Origin: an uncultured Collinsella sp.
GTDB lineage: Bacteria; Actinomycetota; Coriobacteriia; Coriobacteriales; Coriobacteriaceae
Reading direction: 5' to 3'
Assembly: GCA_900545745.1 (NCBI GenBank)
Contig: URAD01000024.1
Coordinates: 1 to 21,936, forward strand
DNA length: 21,936 nucleotides
Every line of letters starts with the position of its first letter. The stretch's first letter is position 1. Shown piece by piece: positions 7,479-15,042 of the stretch. The notes below the pieces were generated by a model. It saw only the letters and a list, made by a program, of their open reading frames with translations. It made no database searches and was not told where the DNA came from. Made by a program: the position numbers and the translations under genes.

Positions 7479-8501
7479 CTAGTTCGTTCCGCGGAAGCCC
7501 TTGCCGACGATCTCGGAGCTGTCGACGATCGTGATAAAGGCACCCGGATCGACTTCGCGCGCATAGCGGCGTAGTTGCACGGCCTCGCGACGGCTCAGCA
7601 CGCTCATGATCACCGTCACGCACTTGCCCGAGAAGGCACCGTAGCCGCGACTGATGGTCGCTGTGCGGTTGAGATGCTTGACGATAAACTCCTCGACTTT
7701 GCGCGGCTCGGAGCAAATGACCGTGCAGACTTTGCGCAGGTGAATGCTCTCAATGGCTTTGTCGACCACAAGCGTCTTGGCAAACAGGCCGAGCACGCAG
7801 TACAGACCGACACGCGGGCCATACAAAAAGGCCGCGATGGCCACGATGCCGATATCAACCAACAGCAGCGCGCGGCCAATCTCGAGCGTCGTGCGGCGCT
7901 TGAGGATCATGGCAAGAATGTCCGTGCCGCCCGTCGAGGCGCCAATATCAAAGACAATGGCGCTGCCGAGCGCCGGCAGGATCACGGCAAAGCACAGGTC
8001 AAGCCACATATCGCCCGTCATCGAGACATCAGTCGGGATAAAGAGCTCAAACAGCGAAACATAGGCCGAAAGCGCAAACGAGGCGAAGACGCTCCAAAGA
8101 ATCGCCTTGCGCTCCAAAAAGATAAAGCCCAAGACGACGAGAACCGCGTTGATAATCCACATAAAAACGCCGACGGGCAGGGTCGGGAACAGCGTGGACA
8201 GAATGACCGACACGCCCGAGGTGCCGCCAAAAGCAAAGTGATTAGGGGTTTTAAACGCAACGATGGCGAAGGCCGTAAGAATCAGGCCCAGATTGAGCTC
8301 GGCAAAAAAACGCGGGAAGCCCGGCTCCTGGCTGCGCTTTTGACCGACACGCTCGCCGCGCTCGATATCGGTGCGATCAACCACGCGCTCCATCGGCACC
8401 ACGGGAGGACGATGCACCTCCTCGGCAGCACGCGATGCCGCCTCTGCCGCGGCGGCCTCAATCGCCCATGCCTTGCTTTCTGTTTCGTGCTCGTCGGCCA
8501 T
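7479..8501 (-). CDS. YitT family membrane protein (DUF161 + DUF2179)
   Basis: A 340-aa integral membrane protein. Residues 1-65 are a charged, soluble, Ala/Glu-rich N-terminal extension. They are followed by about five or six hydrophobic helices, with the YitT-type segments NHFAFGGTSGVSVIL and FDIGASTGGTDILAMIL. A cytoplasmic DUF2179 domain occupies about the last 85 residues (LRKVCTVICSEPRKVEEFIVK, then GAFSGKCVTVIMSVLSRRE, ending DPGAFITIVDSSEIVGKGF). Family members are found across Gram-positive bacteria and their transport or sensing role is unsettled. The ATG at 8501 has GAGGGGT about eight bases upstream. There is no obvious terminator in the 149 bases between this gene and the next one downstream, so the two may be co-transcribed. 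Confidence 0.92.
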   Translation of the reverse strand: MADEHETESKAWAIEAAAAEAASRAAEEVHRPPVVPMERVVDRTDIERGERVGQKRSQEPGFPRFFAELNLGLILTAFAIVAFKTPNHFAFGGTSGVSVILSTLFPTLPVGVFMWIINAVLVVLGFIFLERKAILWSVFASFALSAYVSLFELFIPTDVSMTGDMWLDLCFAVILPALGSAIVFDIGASTGGTDILAMILKRRTTLEIGRALLLVDIGIVAIAAFLYGPRVGLYCVLGLFAKTLVVDKAIESIHLRKVCTVICSEPRKVEEFIVKHLNRTATISRGYGAFSGKCVTVIMSVLSRREAVQLRRYAREVDPGAFITIVDSSEIVGKGFRGTN

Positions 8502-8590
8502 TACGGCAACCCCTCGTTAACAATTTGGAAACAATGCGCCCATTAGGGTAACGCGGAACGCGACGATTGCAACCCCTAGTTAGACGAGCG

Positions 8591-8614
8591 GTATGCCCAC
8601 ATCGGGGGGCATAC
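8591..8614. repeat. Small hairpin, 8-bp stem
   Basis: GTATGCCC (8591-8598) and GGGCATAC (8607-8614) are perfect complements around an 8-nt loop. The hairpin lies between the YitT gene and the terminator that follows the asp23 gene. It could be a secondary terminator or an operator; nothing decides between these. Confidence 0.4.
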
Positions 8615-8618
8615 AAAT

Positions 8619-8656
8619 AACGGCCGGCCACGCTTTTGCTTGCGCGGTCGGCCGTT
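8619..8656 (-). terminator. Terminator after the asp23 operon
   Basis: Arms 8619-8633 and 8642-8656 pair over 15 positions with two irregular pairs, around an 8-nt loop. On the minus strand the stem is followed by ATTTGTATG. It lies about 53 bases beyond the asp23 stop. The 48-bp dispersed repeat abuts it directly at 8657. Confidence 0.6.
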
Positions 8657-8704
8657 TAACGTTTTCGCAGATAAAGCCTGCCAAAACAAACCTGTCCCTT
8701 TTTG
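8657..8704 (-). repeat. 48-bp dispersed repeat, copy 1
   Basis: Read on the minus strand, this segment matches the plus strand at 13540-13587 at 44 of 48 positions. It starts CAAAAAGGGACAGGTTT and ends AAACGTTA. It is intergenic, next to the stop codon of the asp23 gene (8710) and adjoining a hairpin. The strong identity between two unrelated intergenic places indicates a mobile or recurrent element and not chance. Confidence 0.85.
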
Positions 8705-8709
8705 GAAGG

Positions 8710-9231
8710 TTACTCGTGCTGGCTGGTGCGGTGCTCGTACTCCTCGGGGGTGATGACGTCCTCGATGCGCAGGTTGACGCCCGCCACCTCAAGGCCGGTC
8801 ATCGCGGCAAGGCGCTCGGTGACACGTGCCTTGACATCGTCGAAGATCGCGGGCGCATAGGCGCCGTACTCGATAATGACGGAGATGTTGACGACCACGC
8901 GATTGTCATCGGTGACCTCAACCGTCACGCCCTTGGTCAGATTCTCGGCACCAAACTGCTCCTGCACAAAGTGCATAAGGTTACCCTTCATGCCCAGGAC
9001 GTGCGGCACCTCGCGGGTGGCCATGGCGACGATCTTCTCGATCACACCGTTGGAATAGGTCAGCGAGTCCTCGGACTCGTCTGTTTCCTCATCATCCTCG
9101 TCCGCGTCATCGGCGGACTCGGCCTCGACGAGCGCCTCATCCTCGAGCGTCACATCCTCGGCTTCGGCGACGGCCGCCTCATTCTCCTCGAGCTCGGTAT
9201 CGGCCACATCGACCTTCGTATTAAAAGCCAT
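8710..9231 (-). CDS. Asp23/Gls24 family envelope stress response protein
   Basis: A 173-aa cytoplasmic protein of the alkaline-shock protein 23 family, which coats the inner membrane face through the AmaP anchor in Gram-positive bacteria. Residues 10-57 are a strongly acidic, low-complexity segment rich in Asp, Glu and Ala. The Asp23 core follows: YSNGVIEKIVAMATREVPHV, then VTVEVTDDNRVVVNISVIIEYG, and a C-terminal GLEVAGVNLRIEDVITPEEY. The long acidic N-terminus is unlike the short N-termini typical of staphylococcal Asp23. The ATG at 9231 has AAGGAGG close upstream. The gene is last in a three-gene operon with DUF2273 and amaP-like genes, 44 bases after the DUF2273 stop codon, and is followed by a terminator hairpin. 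Confidence 0.92.
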   Translation of the reverse strand: MAFNTKVDVADTELEENEAAVAEAEDVTLEDEALVEAESADDADEDDEETDESEDSLTYSNGVIEKIVAMATREVPHVLGMKGNLMHFVQEQFGAENLTKGVTVEVTDDNRVVVNISVIIEYGAYAPAIFDDVKARVTERLAAMTGLEVAGVNLRIEDVITPEEYEHRTSQHE

Positions 9232-9275
9232 GGTTCCTCCTTATGCCTGCCGCGGATGCGACAGTCGAATACATA

Positions 9276-9653
9276 TTAGCGGCCGCTAAACAGACGGCCG
9301 AAGAAGTTGACGATCCCGTTTTCGCCGTCGCGAATTTGGCCGATCACGGCGCCGATCAGCACGAAGAATGCAATGACGAGCGTGTCCCACAGGCCGAGCG
9401 TGAGCACCAACACGGCAAGGATAAAGCCAGCGACGGCACCGAGCGTGGTGTTGGGATGACGCACAGCATAGCTCCAGATGGCAGCGCCCGTACCCTTGAT
9501 GAGACCCATAGCCTCGTCAAAATCCGCGGCCGCCGCGTCTTGTAACTCAGTTGCCTCTGCTTTGGAATCAACAGTTTCGCTCGCCGGCGTGGCGCTCTGG
9601 TCAATCGTCAGGCGCGGCGTACGAGCGGTCTTATCTTGATTGGTATCACTCAC
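9276..9653 (-). CDS. DUF2273 small membrane protein
   Basis: A 125-aa protein. Residues 1-55 are soluble and polar. Two closely spaced hydrophobic helices follow (TTLGAVAGFILAVLVLTLGL and TLVIAFFVLIGAVIGQI), and the end is IRDGENGIVNFFGRLFSGR, the usual pattern of DUF2273 proteins found beside amaP and asp23. I chose the GTG at 9653, reading VSDTNQDK, because GGAGG lies seven bases upstream. An open frame continues upstream to 9866 but there it overlaps the amaP-like gene in another frame. The start overlaps the amaP stop codon by eight bases, which points to translational coupling. The N-terminal soluble part is longer than in many DUF2273 proteins, which are mostly just the two helices. Confidence 0.85.
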   Translation of the reverse strand: MSDTNQDKTARTPRLTIDQSATPASETVDSKAEATELQDAAAADFDEAMGLIKGTGAAIWSYAVRHPNTTLGAVAGFILAVLVLTLGLWDTLVIAFFVLIGAVIGQIRDGENGIVNFFGRLFSGR

Positions 9654-10191
9654 CGGAAACCTCCACGGTCTGGACGGTAGTCTTGGACGGCAAAAAACGG
9701 ACGCGCGTGGTCGTACCCGGCGTGCCGAGCATGGTGTCGCAAGCTTCCTCGATGCGCTGCTGCATCGCGGTAGCCAGAGATGCCACGTCCTTATCGTCAA
9801 GCGCGATAGCCTCGACCTTAAAACGGACATGCGAATCGTCGGAACCTTGGACGCGGGCCTCGACATGCTCGATCATCACGCGATCGTCGCGCTCTGCAGC
9901 AGCCCTGGCGCACGAAGAAAGCGCCGCGAGCGTGACCTCGATATTGCGCTCCCCCGCCGGATGCACGCAGGACGGCTCGCGACGAGCAAACATCAGGCGG
10001 AAGAAGCTTACCAGCACGCCAATCGCCACAACTCCGCCGCATGCCGTCACGACAATGCGCGGCATGGGGTCGCGCATCAGCAGCATAAAGCGATACGTAT
10101 ACGGCCCCCAAAACTGGCAGACAAGCGTACCCAGCGCCACGATGGCGGCGGCAAGATACACAATCGCTAGGGCTCGTTTGAGTACGCGCAC
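9646..10191 (-). CDS. amaP: AmaP-like alkaline shock response membrane anchor protein
   Basis: A 181-aa protein. Two transmembrane helices lie at about residues 5-28 and 45-66 (ALAIVYLAAAIVALGTLVCQ and IVVTACGGVVAIGVLVSFF). A soluble domain of about 115 residues follows (IEVTLAALSSCARAAAERDDR, then VRFKVEAIALDDKDV). This matches the AmaP layout, in which the helices anchor Asp23 to the membrane. The start codon is GTG at 10191, with AAGGGA about nine bases upstream. It is the first gene of the amaP - DUF2273 - asp23 operon and overlaps DUF2273 by eight bases. The gene symbol is based on the operon context and the two-helix layout, because overall conservation of AmaP is low. Confidence 0.8.
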   Translation of the reverse strand: MRVLKRALAIVYLAAAIVALGTLVCQFWGPYTYRFMLLMRDPMPRIVVTACGGVVAIGVLVSFFRLMFARREPSCVHPAGERNIEVTLAALSSCARAAAERDDRVMIEHVEARVQGSDDSHVRFKVEAIALDDKDVASLATAMQQRIEEACDTMLGTPGTTTRVRFLPSKTTVQTVEVSGE

Positions 10192-10241
10192 GTGGCGCTC
10201 CCTTCAAATCTCGGCTCTCGAAATGCAGAACGGTTCGCATC

Positions 10242-10247
10242 ATTATA
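10242..10247 (-). promoter_or_regulatory. Possible -10 box for the amaP operon
   Basis: The minus strand carries a perfect TATAAT here, 50 bases before the GTG start of the amaP-like gene. The hexamer 17 bases upstream, TAGAGC, is a poor -35 box. The box also overlaps the U-tract of the yebC terminator, so the same bases may serve two roles. Confidence 0.4.
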
Positions 10248-10250
10248 AAA

Positions 10251-10288
10251 GAGCCGGGTCCGGTGCTCTACGCACGCGGATCCGGCTC
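10251..10288 (-). terminator. Intrinsic terminator after yebC
   Basis: Arms 10251-10262 (GAGCCGGGTCCG) and 10277-10288 (CGGATCCGGCTC) form a 12-bp stem with one G-U pair or mismatch and a 14-nt loop. On the minus strand TTTTATAATG follows directly, a good U-tract. Confidence 0.75.
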
Positions 10289-10357
10289 ATCTATTCCACG
10301 AGGCTTGCATGCTCGCTTCATTATGCCCAGATATACACGGCTTAACCCGTGCGGGCG

Positions 10358-11164
10358 CTACTCCTCCTCGAGGGCAGCGATGACCTCGTCGGTCATGTCC
10401 ATGGTGCTGTAAACATCCTGGACGTCGTCGAGCTCCTCAAGACGGTCGATGAGGCGCTGAACCTTCTTGGCGTCGGCGCCGGAGACCTCGGTCGGGGTGG
10501 TCGGGACCATGGTGGTCTCGGAACCCTTGACCTGGACGCCCTGCTCCTCGAGCGCCTTGGAGACAGCCATAACCTCGTTGGCAGTAGTCCAGACGATCCA
10601 CTCCTCGCCGGCGTCCTCGTAGTCCTCGCCACCGGCCTCGGCGATGGCCATCATGAACTCATCCTCGTCACCGGCAGCACCGTTGGCGATCATGGTCTCC
10701 TTCTTGGCGTTCTCGTCCAGGATCTCCTTGGCGACGACGATCTGGCCCTTGCGCTCAAACTGGAAGGCGACGGAGCCGGAGGTGCCCAGGTTGCCACCAG
10801 CGTGGGAGAAGGCGGAACGGACATCAGCGGCGGTACGGTTGCGGTTGTCGGTCAGGCAGTCGACGTAGACGGCGACACCGGCGGGACCGTAGCCCTCGTA
10901 CACGATGTTCTCGTAGACGGCAGCGTCGGCACCCGAACCAAAAGCCTTGTCGATAGCGGACTTGATCTTGTCCTTAGGCATGGACTGAGCCTTGGCCTTG
11001 GCAACGGCAGCGGCGAGGCTGGCGTTGTTCTCGGGCAGCGGGTCACCGCCGAGACGGGCAGCAACGGTGATGTTGCGGCTGAGCTTGGAGAAGAGGGCGG
11101 AACGCTTGGCGTCCTGCGCGCCCTTACGATGCTTGGTTGTGGCCCACTTAGAGTGTCCGGACAT
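10358..11164 (-). CDS. yebC: YebC/PmpR family protein (TACO1-like)
   Basis: A 268-aa cytoplasmic protein with the family hallmark start MSGHSKWATTKHRKGAQDAK. Further conserved blocks are FSKLSRNITVAARLGGDPLPENN, MPKDKIKSAIDKAFG and YEGYGPAGVAVYVDCLTDNRNRT. The family has been linked to transcription regulation (PmpR, YebC) and, in more recent work on relatives, to translation of difficult proline stretches. It is somewhat longer than the usual 240-250 residues because of an acidic insert around residues 155-190 (GAAGDEDEFMMAIAEAGGED). The ATG at 11164 has AGGAGA six bases upstream. It stands alone as a transcription unit, followed by a terminator at 10251-10288. It is not next to ruvC here, its common neighbour elsewhere. 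Confidence 0.97.
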   Translation of the reverse strand: MSGHSKWATTKHRKGAQDAKRSALFSKLSRNITVAARLGGDPLPENNASLAAAVAKAKAQSMPKDKIKSAIDKAFGSGADAAVYENIVYEGYGPAGVAVYVDCLTDNRNRTAADVRSAFSHAGGNLGTSGSVAFQFERKGQIVVAKEILDENAKKETMIANGAAGDEDEFMMAIAEAGGEDYEDAGEEWIVWTTANEVMAVSKALEEQGVQVKGSETTMVPTTPTEVSGADAKKVQRLIDRLEELDDVQDVYSTMDMTDEVIAALEEE

Positions 11165-11294
11165 ACGTGTCTCCTATCGGTTTCGACCTAAAGCCCAGCG
11201 CAGATGCTCGGGCAATATAAACAAACGTCGTTATGATATACCTACTGGCCTGCGAGATAAACCCCAAAATGAAGGCGTCGTGATGATGGCCCCT

Positions 11295-11327
11295 TTGGTG
11301 CAAAGAAACCCGACCTCAATGCACCAA
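11295..11327 (-). terminator. Weak hairpin after the DUF6020-like gene
   Basis: TTGGTGCA (11295-11302) and TGCACCAA (11320-11327) form a perfect 8-bp stem with a 17-nt loop, directly after the stop codon at 11329. No U-tract follows on the minus strand, so termination here is uncertain. Confidence 0.3.
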
Positions 11328-11328
11328 G

Positions 11329-13512
11329 TTAGAACCAGAGGAAGTCGCTGCGGGTGGCGGTGGCGCCGATGGCGAAGGGCATGCAGGCGATGACCGGATA
11401 CAGGTAGCGCATGTAAGTCGAGCCGTTGCACGGGCCAATCAGGCACACGGCGAGCACGCCCAACAGCGGCACCCAGATCGCCAGCGCACGCCATGAATGA
11501 CGACGCAGCAGGTAGACCACCACGGCGATCATGATCCACACATAGGTGGCCGAGCTCATGGCGAGCGAGATAAACGGGATGCGTTGTACTGCCACGCGAT
11601 ACAGGTTGATCAGGTGGTCGCACCAGCGCACAACCTTGCTATCGATCGGATGGAAGTCGAAGTACTTGAGGTTATCGGGCTTCGCCATAATCTCGGCACT
11701 GCGCGCCGTGCTGTAGACCCAGGCATCGCGCGCGCTCGGATAAAAATAGCCATAGTAATTATTGATAAGCGCCGAAATATAGCACTCGGGATCCTTCTTA
11801 AACATCTGGGCCCATACCCCAAAATAGGCATCGATGTCCTCCTGCGAGGCGTACTCATTAAAGCAGTTCTTGACGGCGTCGGACTTGTCGGGGTTGTAGC
11901 GGCGGCCCAGGTTCTCGTACTTGAGTACGCGATCGATCACGGCACGCTCTTCGTCGGTCACCGAACCGTCGCAAGGAGCCTCCACGATGGTGCCGTCCTC
12001 CTTAACCGTAGGGTTGACGCCCGAGTTAAGACCGTCGTGCTTTTGGACAAAGCGCGCTGTCTGCTGAAACGGAATCGAGAGGATTTCGCGCTTGGAGCCG
12101 GGCGTGATGTCGTGCGCCGGCATAAAGACCTTGGTGAAGTACATATTAGAGGCAAGGCAGAGTGCAAGCACTGCAAGAACTCCCACCCAGCGGAAACGCG
12201 GGATGGCGCCCGAAGACGCAGCACCAGTCTGCTTGGCTGCACGACGAGCCACATGCACGTCCCATACGCAAAACGCCGCCGCGATTACGCATGCCGTCAG
12301 GGGAAACACCAGGCCGCCGTTGCGCAGAAACGTGGAACCCATGGCGCCCAGAGCGAGCAGCAGCCAGTCGTGGCGCGCAAAGAGCACGGGGGCTTTCTCG
12401 CCTGCTCGCTCAACATTGGCATCACGACGGGGCAAGCCACATGCCACGAGCTTGACGGTCTGTACCAGCAGAACCAAGAACGCGTCGGCAAAGAGCACGT
12501 CTTTGGTGAGCAACGCCGCGTAGTTAGAGAACATCGGCATAAACGCAAAGAACAGCAGGATCGCACCGCGAACCGGCAGGCTCACGCCCAGTTTGCGCAG
12601 CGACGAAATGGAATAGGCCATGCAGGCGGCCGTAATGACGAACTGGGCGCAGGTGTAGATAGCAAGACCTGCGTTGGCGCTGTTGAACAGCGAAAGCCCC
12701 AGCTGAACGCACGAGCCGATAATGGCCGTGTGCACTACAGGATGATGCCCGTTGAGCAGCACGTTGGGATTGAGTAGGCGCAGGTAGTCGCTCGTGCCGT
12801 TGGGATAGTTGAACCACTGGCGAATCTGCGCGCCGGTGTCTCCCATAAAAAGACCGGGCAACGAAGCGATGAGCGTGGGCGCCCAGACGATCATAAGCAC
12901 CAGAAAGGGCCCAGCAAAGGGATGGACCGAGAGCACGGCGTGAGCCACACGCCATATGCGGCCAAAGTGCGCCTCGGAAAACGGGATGCGTCGGGAGCTC
13001 AGCCAATCCAGGCACTCAAAAGCCAGATAGAAGGCCACGATCGCCAGAAGCATCCAGCCCGCGCCGCCAATCCAGGCGCAGATGATACGGGCTTTGTCGC
13101 CAAGGACAATCTCGGCCGAGTCGGTGAGATCGTAGCTGCGGCCGAACACCATGCAGATGGCGAAGAACAGCGACGGCAGAATGATCGATGGGCGCCAGGT
13201 GTCGCCACGGCCAAAGAACACGTAGCGAAACGGCAAGGTGAGCAGGCAGGCAAGTGCAAGCAGCATGACCGCGTCGGTATGGCCGGCAAACGAGAGGAGT
13301 ACCTCGTAGCACACGTACAGCATGCCCGAGGCTTTGGGGTCAATCGCCAAGACTGCGTTGCTCGACACCGGGGCGGGATCGATGGAAAACGCCGTGGTCG
13401 CCAACAGCGCAAGCAAAAAAGCGATGAGTGTCTGCTTGGCGGGGTAGCGCTTAAACCAGACGATGCGAGCGGCATCGCGCGCAGCCGTTGTGGAGAGGTC
13501 GGAATCCTTCAC
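11329..13512 (-). CDS. Multipass membrane protein, DUF6020-like (glycosyltransferase-like)
   Basis: A 727-aa protein with many hydrophobic helices along its length, a soluble loop of about 150 residues before the last helices, and a short C-terminus. Visible blocks are LFMGDTGAQIRQWFNYPN, LNPNVLLNGHHPVVHTAIIG, FSNYAALLTKDVLFADAF and, near the end, CNGSTYMRYLYPVIACMPF. The layout resembles membrane-bound GT-C-type glycosyltransferases such as the DUF6020 family of Coriobacteriia and Firmicutes. The enzyme activity is not proven. I chose the GTG at 13512, which has AAAGG 11 bases upstream. A TTG at 13542 would add ten residues but lacks a ribosome binding site and sits at the edge of a dispersed repeat. 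No sugar-metabolism genes are adjacent. Confidence 0.8.
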   Translation of the reverse strand: MKDSDLSTTAARDAARIVWFKRYPAKQTLIAFLLALLATTAFSIDPAPVSSNAVLAIDPKASGMLYVCYEVLLSFAGHTDAVMLLALACLLTLPFRYVFFGRGDTWRPSIILPSLFFAICMVFGRSYDLTDSAEIVLGDKARIICAWIGGAGWMLLAIVAFYLAFECLDWLSSRRIPFSEAHFGRIWRVAHAVLSVHPFAGPFLVLMIVWAPTLIASLPGLFMGDTGAQIRQWFNYPNGTSDYLRLLNPNVLLNGHHPVVHTAIIGSCVQLGLSLFNSANAGLAIYTCAQFVITAACMAYSISSLRKLGVSLPVRGAILLFFAFMPMFSNYAALLTKDVLFADAFLVLLVQTVKLVACGLPRRDANVERAGEKAPVLFARHDWLLLALGAMGSTFLRNGGLVFPLTACVIAAAFCVWDVHVARRAAKQTGAASSGAIPRFRWVGVLAVLALCLASNMYFTKVFMPAHDITPGSKREILSIPFQQTARFVQKHDGLNSGVNPTVKEDGTIVEAPCDGSVTDEERAVIDRVLKYENLGRRYNPDKSDAVKNCFNEYASQEDIDAYFGVWAQMFKKDPECYISALINNYYGYFYPSARDAWVYSTARSAEIMAKPDNLKYFDFHPIDSKVVRWCDHLINLYRVAVQRIPFISLAMSSATYVWIMIAVVVYLLRRHSWRALAIWVPLLGVLAVCLIGPCNGSTYMRYLYPVIACMPFAIGATATRSDFLWF

Positions 13513-13539
13513 AGTCCAAAGAGCCTTTCTAGAAACCTG

Positions 13540-13587
13540 CAAAAAGGGACAGGTTTATTTTGGCAGGTTTTATCTGGGGAAACGTTA
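13540..13587 (+). repeat. 48-bp dispersed repeat, copy 2
   Basis: This matches the minus strand of 8657-8704 at 44 of 48 positions, so the two copies are in opposite orientations. The copy begins 27 bases upstream of the chosen start of the DUF6020-like gene. A perfect hairpin follows 23 bases further on (13611-13649), as copy 1 is also followed by a hairpin. Confidence 0.85.
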
Positions 13588-13610
13588 CTGTTCTGTCATC
13601 GTTGCCCAGC

Positions 13611-13649
13611 AAACCACCACAAAGGCGCCTGTCCCCTTTGTGGTGGTTT
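13611..13649 (-). terminator. Hairpin terminator after lgt
   Basis: AAACCACCACAAAGG (13611-13625) and CCTTTGTGGTGGTTT (13635-13649) are perfect 15-bp complements around a 9-nt loop. It starts seven bases beyond the lgt stop codon. There is no clear U-tract on the minus strand; the plus strand has TTTT. The loop side holds CCTGTCCC, the reverse complement of the GGGACAGG core found in the dispersed repeats. Confidence 0.55.
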
Positions 13650-13655
13650 TGGTGG

Positions 13656-14477
13656 TTAGGCGTCCAGGTAGACGCGCTGGGGTTGGTTGCGACGACGAGC
13701 AAAGATGATGAGCGCCAGGCCCGCGATTACGAGCGGCAGGCTCAGCAGCTGACCCATGGTGATGACGCCGCCCAGCAGATAGCCCAGCTGCGCATCGGGC
13801 ACACGCACAAACTCAATCAAAAAGCGAACGATGCCGTAACCCATCACAAAGACGCCCATAAACGCGCCTTGGGGCAGTAGCGGCTTTTTGCGGCTGAGCA
13901 CCTGCAGAATGCAAAAGAGCACAATACCCTCGAGGAATGCCTCGTAGAGCTGGGAGGGGTGACGCGGCATATCGCCCGCGGTACCACCGAAGACCACGCC
14001 CCAGGGCAGATCGGTCGGCTTGCCCCACAGCTCACCATTGACAAAGTTGGCGCAGCGCCCCAGGCACAGGGCCAGCGGAGCACCGATGACCGCGAGGTCT
14101 GCCAAAGTCCACGCATCGAGCTTGTACATGCGGCACACGAGCACGCCGCCGATGATGCCGCCCACCAGGCCGCCATGAAAACTCATGCCGCCCTCGTTGG
14201 TGGCAAAGATCTCGAGCGGATGCGTCCAGTAGTAGCCGTCGCCGTAGAAAATGACGTAGAACAGGCGAGCGCCAATGATAAGGCCAAAGACCACGCCGAC
14301 CACGACGCTCGTCAGGTCGTCGACCGTAATGTCAAAACCCCAACGGCGCTGCGTGCGATACATGACGACCGCCGTAAGCAAAGCTCCGACCACATAGGCC
14401 AAGCCGTACCAGTAGATGGTGATGGGCCCCGCCGAAATGGCGACGGGATCAAGCATATGGTAGAGGTCGTTGAGCAT
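13656..14477 (-). CDS. lgt: Phosphatidylglycerol-prolipoprotein diacylglyceryl transferase
   Basis: A 273-aa integral membrane enzyme that moves a diacylglyceryl group from phosphatidylglycerol to the lipobox cysteine of prolipoproteins. It has about seven hydrophobic helices. Family motifs are GGMSFHGGLVGGIIGG (His101), the Lgt signature GRCANFVNGELWG (Arg141, Asn144, Glu149) and RHPSQLYEA (residues 172-180), plus a late YGIVRFLIEFVR that holds the conserved Arg and Glu. The ATG at 14477 has AGGAGG six bases upstream; an open frame runs further upstream to 14537 but lacks family similarity. Its length is normal for the family. It stands between the DUF6020-like gene and the nifU-like gene on the same strand, with hairpins on both sides, so it is probably its own transcription unit. 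Confidence 0.97.
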   Translation of the reverse strand: MLNDLYHMLDPVAISAGPITIYWYGLAYVVGALLTAVVMYRTQRRWGFDITVDDLTSVVVGVVFGLIIGARLFYVIFYGDGYYWTHPLEIFATNEGGMSFHGGLVGGIIGGVLVCRMYKLDAWTLADLAVIGAPLALCLGRCANFVNGELWGKPTDLPWGVVFGGTAGDMPRHPSQLYEAFLEGIVLFCILQVLSRKKPLLPQGAFMGVFVMGYGIVRFLIEFVRVPDAQLGYLLGGVITMGQLLSLPLVIAGLALIIFARRRNQPQRVYLDA

Positions 14478-14504
14478 ATCGATCCTCCTGCTCCCTACAT
14501 ACAA

Positions 14505-14537
14505 ATGCGGCCGCGGGCCTTGCGCTCGCAGCCGCAT
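14505..14537 (-). terminator. Probable terminator after the nifU-like gene
   Basis: ATGCGGC (14505-14511) and GCCGCAT (14531-14537) form a 7-bp stem enclosing a GC-rich loop that can pair further. On the minus strand TTTGTATG follows. It lies about 50 bases beyond the stop codon of the nifU-like gene. Confidence 0.55.
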
Positions 14538-14586
14538 ATTTGAGCGTAACGTCTATGCGGAGTATGCCGTCCGCAGCTTTCGCATC

Positions 14587-14865
14587 TTAGAACGGCGCGT
14601 ACTCGTCGTACAGGTCGTCGGTCTCGCCGGAGGCATTGACCTGCTCGACACGCGTAACGCCGGGCACGTGCTCCTTGAGGATACGCTCGATGCCCATGGA
14701 AAGCGTCAGGGCGCTCATGGGACAACCGGCACAGGCGCCCTGCAGCTCCAGTTTGACGACGCCCTCGTCGTCAACGCCCACATACTCCATATCGCCGCCG
14801 TCGGCCTGCAGGTTGGGGCGAATCTCTTCAAGAACCTTCTTAAGCAGCTCTTCGTTAACAGCCAC
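14587..14865 (-). CDS. NifU-like C-terminal domain Fe-S scaffold protein
   Basis: A 92-aa protein consisting only of the NifU C-terminal (Nfu-type) domain. Such proteins hold and pass on Fe-S clusters. It begins VLEEIRPNLQADGGDMEYVGV and has the metal-binding motif GACAGCPMSALTLSMGIE, with Cys45 and Cys48 (CxxC). The start codon is GTG at 14865, with AAGGAG six bases upstream. There is no isc or suf operon next to it, so it looks like a stand-alone carrier. A terminator-like hairpin follows at 14505-14537. Confidence 0.93.
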   Translation of the reverse strand: MAVNEELLKKVLEEIRPNLQADGGDMEYVGVDDEGVVKLELQGACAGCPMSALTLSMGIERILKEHVPGVTRVEQVNASGETDDLYDEYAPF

Positions 14866-15042
14866 AGGGGCTCCTTTCTCACAATAACGCGGACACGCCC
14901 GCGGACAGGGGCTATGTTACTACAGCCATGTACCCGCTCACGAGCCATCCATGCGTGCGGACACGACTTTCACGAGCAGTCAATTTGGGACGGGGCTCTT
15001 TTAGCTGCTTTTGCCGGCGCCCGACGCTAACACAGGCTGCCG

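Noticed and set aside
9654..9866. N-terminal extension of the DUF2273 frame
   Set aside because: It overlaps the amaP-like gene in another frame and is Arg/Ser/Pro-rich. The GTG at 9653 has a good ribosome binding site.
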